Below are positions 34,295 through 39,777 of a DNA stretch of 39,777 bases, in pieces. The DNA is from an uncultured Eubacteriales bacterium (GTDB lineage: Bacteria > Bacillota > Clostridia > Oscillospirales > Oscillospiraceae), in the NCBI GenBank assembly GCA_902492005.1, contig CABUJV010000018.1:1-39777 (forward strand), read 5' to 3'. Each line of letters begins with the position of its first letter. Within the stretch, counting starts at the first letter, position 1. The notes beneath the pieces were generated by a model, which searched no databases, was not told the DNA's origin, and saw nothing but the letters and a program-made list of their open reading frames with translations. Made by a program: the position numbers and the translations under genes.

Positions 34295-35677
34295 ATGTCT
34301 ATTCTAATCCAAAACGGCGTCCTGGTCCTGCCGGACGGCCCGCAGGGGGCCGATCTGCGGGTGGACGGGGATAAGATCGTCCAGCTCGGCCCCTCCCTGC
34401 CCGCGGGGGACAGCTGGGTGCTGGACGCGGCCGGGAAGCTGGTGTTCCCCGGCTTTATCGACACCCACACCCACTTCGAGATGAACAAGGGCCTGGCCAA
34501 CGAGACGGCGGACGACTGGTTCACCGGCACCCGGGCGGCTCTGGCGGGGGGCACCACCACCGTGCTGGACTTTGCCGAGCCGGAGCGGGGCTGCTCGCTG
34601 GCCTCCGCGCTGGAGACCTGGCACGGCCGGGCGGACGGGAAGGCCTGCTGCCACTACGGCTTCCACATGACCATCAAGGACTGGGACCCCCGCATCCGCT
34701 CCGAGCTCCGGGACATGACCGCCGCGGGGGTGACCTCCTACAAGGTCTATCTGGCCTACGACAACCTGCGCCTGAGCGACGCTGTGGCCTGCCAGGTGGT
34801 CCAGGCGGTGGGCCGCGAGGGGGGCGTGCTGGGCTGCCACTGTGAAAACGGCGATCTGGTCAACGAGGGCGTCCGGGCGCAGAAGACCGCCGGACGCCTG
34901 GGCCCCTCCGCCCATCCCCGGTCCCGCCCCCCGGCGGTGGAGGCCGAGGCGGTGAACCGCTGGCTGGCCATCGCCGAGTGCGCGGGGTATCCGGTGAACG
35001 TGGTCCACCTGTCCACCCGGCGGGGGCTGGAGCACGCTCTGGCCGCGCGTGAGCGGGGGCAGAAGGTCTATCTGGAGACCTGCCCCCAGTATCTGCTGCT
35101 GGACGAAAGCTGCTACAGCCTGCCCGGCTTTGAGTCGGCCAAGTACGTCTTTTCCCCTCCCGCCCGGCCCCTGGAAGACCAGCAGGCCCTGTGGCAGGCT
35201 CTGGAGCGGGGGGACCTCGACACCATGGGCACCGACCACTGCTCCTTCCACTTCCACGGGGTGAAGGAGCTGGGAAAGGACGACTTTTCCAAGATCCCCA
35301 ACGGCCTGCCCGGGGTGGAGCACCGCCCCGCCCTGCTCTACACCCACGCCGTGGCCCCCGGGCGCATCACGGCGGCGGACATGGCCCGGCTGCTGGCGGA
35401 ACACCCCGCCCGGCTCTTTGGCATGTACCCCCAAAAGGGGGTTCTGGCGGTGGGCAGCGACGCCGACATTGTATTATTTGACCAAAATTATACCGGAAGT
35501 ATTTCCAGCGCAGCCCAATATCAGAACGTGGACTACACCCCCTATGAGGGCTGGGCCCTTCGGGGCCGGGCCGACACGGTGCTGCTGTCCGGCCAGGTGG
35601 CCGTGGAGGGCGGCCGGGTGGTCCTGGAGCGGCAGGGCCGCTATGTCCGCCGGGGCCCGGCGGGCTTCTGGCGGTGA
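34295..35677 (+). CDS. hyuA: Dihydropyrimidinase/hydantoinase-family amidohydrolase
   Basis: Zinc enzyme opening cyclic ureides or amides such as dihydropyrimidines and hydantoins. The 460-aa protein has all catalytic elements: DTHTHFEM with H58 and H60, carbamylated K150 in TSYKVYLAY, H182 in CHCEN, H238 in VVHLST, D314 in GTDHCSFH, and substrate loop NGLPGVEHR. ATG 34295 follows AAAGGAGG. Comparable genes (hyuA/hydA) sit in the xdh loci of E. coli and gut Clostridia and have been linked to purine breakdown, so a ring-opened purine intermediate is the likely substrate here. Confidence 0.9.
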   Translation: MSILIQNGVLVLPDGPQGADLRVDGDKIVQLGPSLPAGDSWVLDAAGKLVFPGFIDTHTHFEMNKGLANETADDWFTGTRAALAGGTTTVLDFAEPERGCSLASALETWHGRADGKACCHYGFHMTIKDWDPRIRSELRDMTAAGVTSYKVYLAYDNLRLSDAVACQVVQAVGREGGVLGCHCENGDLVNEGVRAQKTAGRLGPSAHPRSRPPAVEAEAVNRWLAIAECAGYPVNVVHLSTRRGLEHALAARERGQKVYLETCPQYLLLDESCYSLPGFESAKYVFSPPARPLEDQQALWQALERGDLDTMGTDHCSFHFHGVKELGKDDFSKIPNGLPGVEHRPALLYTHAVAPGRITAADMARLLAEHPARLFGMYPQKGVLAVGSDADIVLFDQNYTGSISSAAQYQNVDYTPYEGWALRGRADTVLLSGQVAVEGGRVVLERQGRYVRRGPAGFWR

Positions 35678-36243
35678 GGGCCGCCGCGACGGTGGGGGCG
35701 GTGTTGATGGCCTCCGGCGCGGGGAGCCGGTTCGGCTCCAACAAGCTGCTCCACCCGGTGGAGGGGACGCCGCTGATCCGGCGGGCCTTCGCCGCCCTGC
35801 CTGCCGGGCTCTTCGACCGGGCCGTGGTGGTGAGCCGCTACCCGGAGATCCTCTCCCTGGCCGCCCAGGCGGGCTACCACGCCTTTGAAAATCCCTTTGC
35901 CGGCCTGGGCCAGTCCAGGTCCGTCACCCTGGGCCTGGCTGCGGTGGAGGACCTGGACGGAGCCCTGTTCGCTGTCTGTGATCAGCCCTGGCTGACTACG
36001 GTAAGTATCAAACGCCTTTTAAATTCCTTTCAGGAATCACCCGACTGCATCTGCGCCCTGTCCTGGGGTGGAAAGCGGGGCAACCCGGTGCTCTTTCCCA
36101 GGGAATTTTACCCGGAGCTCTCTGCCCTCACCGGCGATGCCGGCGGCGGAGCGGTGATCCGGGCGCATCCCGACCGGCTGGTGCTGGTGGAGGCGGCCGG
36201 CCCCCGGGAGCTCCAGGACGTGGATACCCGAGACGACCTGTAA
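35674..36243 (+). CDS. mocA: Molybdenum cofactor cytidylyltransferase
   Basis: Adds CMP to molybdopterin to make the MCD cofactor needed by XdhA-type hydroxylases. The 189-aa protein has the nucleotidyltransferase signature VLMASGAGSRFGSNKLL, metal site VCDQPWLT, and the WGGKRGNPVLFPREFYPEL segment typical of MocA/MobA-like proteins. GTG 35674 overlaps the hydantoinase stop (GTGA). Last gene of the operon. Its MobA (GMP) relatives differ in context; XdhABC nearby favours CMP. Confidence 0.88.
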   Translation: MRAAATVGAVLMASGAGSRFGSNKLLHPVEGTPLIRRAFAALPAGLFDRAVVVSRYPEILSLAAQAGYHAFENPFAGLGQSRSVTLGLAAVEDLDGALFAVCDQPWLTTVSIKRLLNSFQESPDCICALSWGGKRGNPVLFPREFYPELSALTGDAGGGAVIRAHPDRLVLVEAAGPRELQDVDTRDDL

Positions 36244-36246
36244 AAG

Positions 36247-36284
36247 AAGAGGTCCGGACCTGCGTTGGTCCGGACCTCTTTTAT
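36247..36284. terminator. Bidirectional terminator after mocA
   Basis: Perfect 14-bp stem (36247-36260 with 36267-36280), 6-nt loop, four T on the plus strand and four on the minus strand. Its right side reaches the stop codon of the convergent gene. Confidence 0.9.
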
Positions 36285-36544
36285 TCCTCCGCCGCCAGAC
36301 GGAACACCTTCTCCACGTCCTCCCGCTCGGCGTGGCCCTCGTGGACCTTCTCCCCGCCGACGTAATAGGTCGGCACATAGAAATAGTCGTAGGAGTCGGC
36401 CAGCCCGGCCTCCTCCTGCTCGTCCACCATGCGCAGAGGGATGTCCCTCCACTCCGGATGGGCCCGGAGCAGCTCCTCCTGGCATTGCAGGGCCAGCTGG
36501 CAGTGGGGGCAGCCCTTGAGCACAAACAGCAAAATTTCTTTCAT
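36281..36544 (-). CDS. Glutaredoxin/thioredoxin-fold protein with CPHC motif
   Basis: An 87-aa cytoplasmic thioredoxin-fold protein. The redox motif CPHC is at about residues 12-15 (LKGCPHCQLALQ), followed by the cis-Pro strand YFYVPTYYVGGEKVHEG. A CPHC centre is DsbA-like rather than the CPYC of classical glutaredoxin. The ATG overlaps the stop of a tiny upstream lipoprotein gene by 4 nt (ATGA). AAAGGAG lies 10 nt upstream. Could reduce a thiol or selenium/sulphur carrier for the neighbouring hydroxylase; this is inference from position only. Confidence 0.8.
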   Translation of the reverse strand: MKEILLFVLKGCPHCQLALQCQEELLRAHPEWRDIPLRMVDEQEEAGLADSYDYFYVPTYYVGGEKVHEGHAEREDVEKVFRLAAEE

Positions 36545-36675
36545 AGTATGGATTCTCCTTTGTAGCTTTGTATCTCCCAGCTTGCCCCTCTGCCCCGCTT
36601 TCCATTCAGAGCTCCAGCCGGAGCGCAGGCGCCCAGCAGCACGAGGATCATCAGCAAAAAGGGCCGCTTTTTCAT
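36541..36675 (-). CDS. Tiny lipoprotein (44 aa), coupled to the glutaredoxin-like gene
   Basis: ATG 36675 stands 8 nt after GGAGG. The product has a basic start (MKKRP), a hydrophobic stretch LLMILVLLGAC with a lipobox (LGAC), and a mature part of about 28 residues beginning CAPAGALNGKRGRG. The TGA overlaps the ATG of the CPHC protein. Clean signal, site and coupling make it a credible gene despite its size. I know no family. Confidence 0.6.
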   Translation of the reverse strand: MKKRPFLLMILVLLGACAPAGALNGKRGRGASWEIQSYKGESIL

Positions 36676-36769
36676 GGATTCGACCTCCAGGACGGTTTTT
36701 CTCCCCGATCCTATCAGGCCCTTCTCCAAAAGTCCCCCGTTTCCGGCTGCATTGGGCTGCAATAGGGTA

Positions 36770-37561
36770 TCAGCCCCGACGGCTCTGGAAATACAGCAGT
36801 CCCTCCAGCACGCCGCCGCCCACCGCCCGTGCCTTGTCCGAGATGGTGAAGCAGTGCTCGTATTCACACCGGGGGTCGATGTCCCCCGCCTTCATGCCCT
36901 TGGTGACGGGCAGGCCCGCCGGGAGCATCCCCCGCACCATGCCGGGCATGGCGGCGTACACCGGCGTGCCGTCCACCCGGGCCACCAGCGCTCCGGTCTC
37001 CACCCTCTGGCCGATCTCCGCCGCCGGCTCAAAGATCCCGTCCGCCGTGGCCCGGATGATCCGCTGGGTGGAATAGCCGCCGATGTCGCCGGGCACGCCG
37101 GTGTTGGGGATGGCGCTTCCGGCCAGGATAAGCCGCCCCAGGTAGTGGCCCCGCTTGGTCTCCACCACCCCGTGGCAGTCCACCCCCGCGGTAAAGCCCG
37201 GCCCCAGGGCCAGGACGATGGGGGCGTCGGTGAGGGCCGTGCCCAGGTTCCGCTTGGCCAAGATGGCGTCCACCACCGCGTCGAAGGGCAGCTCGGTCCG
37301 AATGCGCGCCTCCGGGTCGGCCAGCACGGGGACCTCTCCCGCTGCCAGGCAGGCGGCGGCCTCCCCCGCCGTCTCCACCCGGCGGGCGGCAACGCCCTCC
37401 ACCCGGGCGACTCCGTCATACATGCACTGGCAGAAGGCCACCGTCCGCCGCACCGCCGTGGGCCGGGCGACGTCGGTCATCACCACCCGGAACCCCGCCC
37501 GGTGCAGCCGCACCGCGGTGCCGGTGGCCAGATCCCCGGCCCCTTTGATCAAAACCAGCAT
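36770..37561 (-). CDS. yqeB: Selenium-dependent molybdenum hydroxylase maturation protein, YqeB/EF2563 family
   Basis: A 263-aa protein of the family linked by comparative genomics to labile-selenium molybdenum hydroxylases. Visible are an N-terminal Rossmann-like start (VLIKGAGDLATGTAVRLHRAGF), a central LALGPGFTAGVDCHGVVETKRGHYLG segment (in two pieces around CHGV) and a C-terminal EPAAEIGQRVETG lipoyl-like strand region. The gene overlaps yqeC by 13 nt. Probably acts in formation or insertion of the Se ligand; the exact chemistry is unknown. No strong terminator follows. Confidence 0.88.
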   Translation of the reverse strand: MLVLIKGAGDLATGTAVRLHRAGFRVVMTDVARPTAVRRTVAFCQCMYDGVARVEGVAARRVETAGEAAACLAAGEVPVLADPEARIRTELPFDAVVDAILAKRNLGTALTDAPIVLALGPGFTAGVDCHGVVETKRGHYLGRLILAGSAIPNTGVPGDIGGYSTQRIIRATADGIFEPAAEIGQRVETGALVARVDGTPVYAAMPGMVRGMLPAGLPVTKGMKAGDIDPRCEYEHCFTISDKARAVGGGVLEGLLYFQSRRG

Positions 37562-38259
37562 TTCCCATCACGCTCCTCTTCCCGAAATGCCGTCAGCACG
37601 GCCCGAAAACCCATGGCCCGGATCTGTGCCGCGCAGGCCTCCCCGGCGGCCCGGCGCGCCGGCGTGTCCGCCTTGTTGAGCACGCACCGGAAGGCCGCCC
37701 CGGCCGGGACCCCCTTGCGCCCCCCCAGCGGATGGGTCAGCAGCAGGGCCGCGTCCGCCGCCGTCACAAGGGCGTCCAGGGGCTTGTCCACCAGGACCGC
37801 CGCCCGGTCCGGCCGGTGGCAGGTCTCCCCGATGGGGCGGCCCACCGCGTCCAGTCCGGCCACGGCCAGCACCGCCCGGCTCTCCGGCGGGATCACCGGC
37901 TCCCACGCTTCGGGGGCCTTGAGGGGCAGGCGGTTGGCCCCGTCCCCCTCCACCAGCACCACCCCGGCCAGCGCCAGCAGGGCCGCCGGGTCATCCGGGC
38001 CGGTCAGCTTGCCCTTCTCCCCCACCGTCCCCACGGTCACCGCCCGCCGGGCCTCCAGCAGGGCCCGTGTGGGCCGTTCGGACCGCGGGAGCCCGGGATG
38101 GGGCCGGATGTGGGTGGTGGTGGTGACGGCCGCGGTGCAGCCCGCGTCCACCGCCTGCCGCGCCAGGGCGTAGAGCAGGGTGGTCTTGCCGCCGCCCCCT
38201 ACCAGAGTCACCAGCCGGTGGACCGCCGGGTCCAGCCCCAGCCTGTGCCAAAGCTCCAT
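37549..38259 (-). CDS. yqeC: Selenium-dependent hydroxylase accessory protein YqeC
   Basis: A 236-aa P-loop protein with VGGGGKTTLLYAL (Walker A at 21-27), a TTTTHI segment and VLVEGDGANRLPLKAP, characteristic of YqeC proteins that accompany YqeB. GGGAGG lies inside the end of mntP, 4 nt of gap. It overlaps yqeB. The role (NTPase in selenium-cofactor maturation) is known only from gene association. Confidence 0.87.
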   Translation of the reverse strand: MELWHRLGLDPAVHRLVTLVGGGGKTTLLYALARQAVDAGCTAAVTTTTHIRPHPGLPRSERPTRALLEARRAVTVGTVGEKGKLTGPDDPAALLALAGVVLVEGDGANRLPLKAPEAWEPVIPPESRAVLAVAGLDAVGRPIGETCHRPDRAAVLVDKPLDALVTAADAALLLTHPLGGRKGVPAGAAFRCVLNKADTPARRAAGEACAAQIRAMGFRAVLTAFREEERDGKCWF

Positions 38260-38263
38260 GTCC

Positions 38264-38836
38264 TTACCCTCCCGTCAGATGCTCGGTCAGAATTCTGGCT
38301 CCGATCAGAATGAGGACGATCCCGCCCGCCAGCTCGGCCCGACGCTGGAAGAGGCAGCCCAGCCGCCGGCCCAGCAATCCCCCCAGCACCGACAGGCAGA
38401 AGGCCGCCGCTCCGATGACCCCGGCGGCGGCCAGGATATCCACCTCCATGCACGTCAGGGAGACGCCTACGGCCAGGGCGTCGATGCTGGTGGCCACCGC
38501 CAGGGCCGTCAGCCGCCCCGGCGTGAGGGCAGCCTGGGGCCGGGCCGGAGACCCGCATCCCTGGTCCAGGGCACCCGCCGCCATCCGTCCGCCGATGAGG
38601 GCCAGCAGGCCGAAGGCGATCCAGTGGTCCGCCGCCTCCACGTAAGCGCTGATCCGGGCGCCCAGCAGCCAGCCCGCCAGGGGCATGGCAAACTGGAAGG
38701 CCCCGAACCACACGCCCAGCTTCAGGGCTTGGGCCGGCCCGAAGCCGGGGACAGCCACCCCGCTGGACACCGACACCGCGAAGGCGTCCAGCGCCAGGCT
38801 GAGGGCGATGAGGAGGAGAAAGACGGCCTGTTCCAC
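38264..38836 (-). CDS. mntP: Manganese efflux pump MntP family
   Basis: A 190-aa membrane protein with six helices and the paired family motifs ALSLALDAFAVSVSSG and ALAVATSIDALAVGVSLT, each with the acidic residue used for cation transport. Start GTG 38836 follows AGGTGATC; an in-frame ATG at 38866 falls on the promoter -10 box and is rejected. yqeC starts 4 nt after the stop, so this transporter leads the yqeC-yqeB operon. Substrate is probably Mn2+; another cation or oxyanion cannot be excluded given the context. Confidence 0.88.
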   Translation of the reverse strand: MEQAVFLLLIALSLALDAFAVSVSSGVAVPGFGPAQALKLGVWFGAFQFAMPLAGWLLGARISAYVEAADHWIAFGLLALIGGRMAAGALDQGCGSPARPQAALTPGRLTALAVATSIDALAVGVSLTCMEVDILAAAGVIGAAAFCLSVLGGLLGRRLGCLFQRRAELAGGIVLILIGARILTEHLTGG

Positions 38837-38861
38837 GTGATCACCTGTTTTCCTGTCTGAT

Positions 38862-38891
38862 ATCATAGCACACCCGTACACATTATGCCAG
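38862..38891 (-). promoter_or_regulatory. Promoter of mntP-yqeC-yqeB
   Basis: Minus strand CTGGCA (38891-38886), 18-nt spacer, TATGAT (38867-38862). It overlaps the ATG at 38866, fixing the mntP start downstream. Confidence 0.55.
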
Positions 38892-38895
38892 AGCC

Positions 38896-38924
38896 TTGCG
38901 CCCCATGCCAAAAACGGGTACAAT
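38896..38924 (+). promoter_or_regulatory. Promoter of tadA
   Basis: TTGCGC (38896-38901), 17-nt spacer, TACAAT (38919-38924). It is back to back with the mntP promoter, only 4 bp apart. Confidence 0.6.
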
Positions 38925-38954
38925 AGCGGGGAGAGAAAGGCAGGTGGGCCCCTC

Positions 38955-39425
38955 ATGGAGCGGGAGGAGTATATGCGCCAGGCCCTGGCCCTGGCGGAGG
39001 AGGCCGCCGGGCACGGGGACGTGCCGGTGGGCTGCGTGGTGGTAAAGGACGGGGCGGTAATCGGCCGGGGCCGCAACCGCCGGGAGGAGCGAGGAGACGC
39101 AGTGGCCCACGCGGAGGTGGAGGCCATCCGGCAGGCCTGCCGGGCGGCGGGGGGCTGGAACCTGCACGACTGCGCCCTCTATGTGACGCTGGAGCCCTGT
39201 CCCATGTGCGCCGGCGCCATCATCAACGCCCGGGTGGGTACGGTGTGCTACGGGGCCAGGGACGAGAAGGCGGGCGCCTGCGGCTCGGTACTGGACCTGT
39301 TTGCCGAGCGCTTCAACCATCGCCCCCGGGTGTACGGCGGGGTGCTGAAGGCGGAGTGCGCCGCTCTGCTCCAGGATTTTTTCCACGATCTGCGCAAAGC
39401 TTCCCGGGATTTTTCGCAGAATTAA
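38955..39425 (+). CDS. tadA: tRNA-specific adenosine deaminase TadA
   Basis: Converts A34 to inosine in tRNA-Arg(ACG). The 156-aa protein has the zinc deaminase signature: H52 and E54 in VAHAEVEAI, and C82 and C85 in EPCPMCAGAIINAR. Length and motif order fit bacterial TadA. In many Firmicutes tadA is followed by the signal-recognition-particle RNA and dnaX, but neither is recognisable here. Confidence 0.95.
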   Translation: MEREEYMRQALALAEEAAGHGDVPVGCVVVKDGAVIGRGRNRREERGDAVAHAEVEAIRQACRAAGGWNLHDCALYVTLEPCPMCAGAIINARVGTVCYGARDEKAGACGSVLDLFAERFNHRPRVYGGVLKAECAALLQDFFHDLRKASRDFSQN

Positions 39426-39475
39426 AACAATTGTAACAATTCCGGCTACTTTTCTTAACAATGCCCCGATATGCT
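39422..39475 (+). promoter_or_regulatory. Pho-box-like promoter 1: 11-bp direct repeats plus -10
   Basis: Hexamers at exact 11-bp steps: TTAAAA (39422), GTAACA (39433), GGCTAC (39444, poor match), TTAACA (39455). A 9-nt gap then TATGCT (39470-39475). The phasing and TTAACA-type core match the binding pattern of PhoP-type (OmpR-family) response regulators. The first hexamer overlaps the tadA stop. Confidence 0.5.
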
Positions 39476-39477
39476 TA

Positions 39478-39555
39478 GTGTTGCAAGAGTTTTACTTCTT
39501 TTCATTCTATCCTCCGATCCTGTGAAAAAGCAGCGGCTTGACCGCTGCTTTTTCA
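39478..39555 (+). ncRNA. Putative small RNA 1 (about 75 nt)
   Basis: From the expected start near TTGCAAGAG (39481) the transcript holds a CU-rich stretch TTCTTTTCATTCTATCCTCC (about 39496-39515), then a terminator with a 12-bp stem AAAAAGCAGCGG (39525-39536) against CCGCTGCTTTTT (39542-39553). No start codon or ORF. A second copy of this layout follows 190 bp downstream. The CCTCC motif could pair with ribosome-binding sites. Confidence 0.55.
39525..39553 (+). terminator. Terminator of putative small RNA 1
   Basis: Perfect 12-bp stem with 5-nt loop CTTGA, ending in five T. Confidence 0.85.
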
Positions 39556-39611
39556 TGCCCGGAGGGGCAAACTGGCTGCATTACGTCAACTTTACGAAAA
39601 ATCCCCGAGAT

Positions 39612-39665
39612 TTAACGCTCTTGTAACAACTTAAGATTTGATTGTTAACAACTCTTGGGTATCAT
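39612..39665 (+). promoter_or_regulatory. Pho-box-like promoter 2: 11-bp direct repeats plus -10
   Basis: TTAACG (39612), GTAACA (39623), AGATTT (39634, poor), TTAACA (39645), each 11 bp apart; 9-nt gap; TATCAT (39660-39665). Spacing is identical to promoter 1 at every step although the sequence between has diverged. Confidence 0.5.
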
Positions 39666-39668
39666 AAC

Positions 39669-39755
39669 ACTTGCAAGAGACAGTTTCTTTTCATTTCATT
39701 GTATCCTCTTTCCTTTGGCAGAGCCGGACGTCAGGAGCAGGCGTCCGGCTTTTGC
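39669..39755 (+). ncRNA. Putative small RNA 2 (about 85 nt)
   Basis: TTGCAAGAG (39671-39679) sits exactly 5 nt after the -10, as in copy 1. Then TTCTTTTCATT, TATCCTCTTTCCTTT, and a terminator GCCGGACG (39723-39730) with CGTCCGGC (39742-39749) plus TTTT. The terminator stem differs from copy 1 while the leader words are kept. Confidence 0.55.
39722..39753 (+). terminator. Terminator of putative small RNA 2
   Basis: AGCCGGACG and CGTCCGGCT pair over 9 bp with an 11-nt loop, followed by TTTT. Confidence 0.75.
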
Positions 39756-39777
39756 TGTCCGGAACAAAGCGCCGCCC

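Noticed and set aside
36676..36769. Terminator after yqeB
   Set aside because: Only a 3-bp CCG-GAAA-CGG stem and a TGCAGCC direct repeat were found; not enough to call.
39426..39777. SRP RNA (ffs) after tadA
   Set aside because: This is where many Firmicutes carry it, but no GGAA-loop helix or conserved SRP core is seen; instead there are two short units with terminators.

Overview
The window looks like chromosome from a high-GC, endospore-forming, butyrate-type gut anaerobe of the Oscillospiraceae (Flavonifractor/Intestinimonas/Lawsonibacter-like). This placement is inferred from gene content: a ger spore-germination operon, electron-bifurcating NfnAB, a thiolase plus CoA-transferase module, a phosphotransbutyrylase-like enzyme, and a selenium-dependent molybdenum hydroxylase island. 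The gcaD(glmU)-prs-spoVC(pth)-mfd gene order, as in Bacillus subtilis, is also Firmicute-like. No rRNA, tRNA, CRISPR array, insertion sequence or phage gene was recognised.

Layout. 1-170: a strong A-tract-supported promoter firing leftwards out of the window. 170-3966 (minus): gerKA-gerKC-gerKB. 4187-6428 (plus): nfnA-nfnB. 6573-8631 (plus): an F420-0:glutamate-ligase-family protein, then a stand-alone phosphate acyl/butyryltransferase. 8739-12836 (minus): SERCA-like Ca2+ ATPase and a PrsA-type foldase lipoprotein, each with its own promoter. 12996-16289 (minus): a GntR(YtrA)-ABC ATPase-ABC permease operon behind a palindromic operator. 16487-24001 (plus): HD hydrolase, glmU with a degenerate N-terminal half, prs, pth, a small XRE regulator, mfd. 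24448-27214 (plus): thl, then CoA-transferase subunits A and B.

27271-38836 is the most distinctive part. On the minus strand, xdhA-xdhB-xdhC encode an E. coli XdhABC-type molybdenum hydroxylase. Divergently, a plus-strand operon carries two different fold-type-II PLP enzymes, a small membrane protein, a dihydropyrimidinase/hydantoinase and mocA. Further right, minus-strand mntP-yqeC-yqeB supply the selenium/molybdenum maturation factors, and a two-gene unit (44-aa lipoprotein plus glutaredoxin-like protein) lies between. Together this resembles the E. coli xdhABC-ygeX-hyuA-yqeB-yqeC-mocA purine/N-heterocycle locus. The single diaminopropionate ammonia-lyase (YgeX) is apparently replaced by the PLP pair.

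The right end holds tadA, followed by about 350 bp without a protein gene. That stretch contains two homologous transcription units in tandem. Each has 11-bp-phased TTAACA-like direct repeats (Pho-box-like), a -10 box, a shared TTGCAAGAG and CU-rich segment, and a Rho-independent terminator. They are probably twin small RNAs and are the most novel-looking signal in the window.
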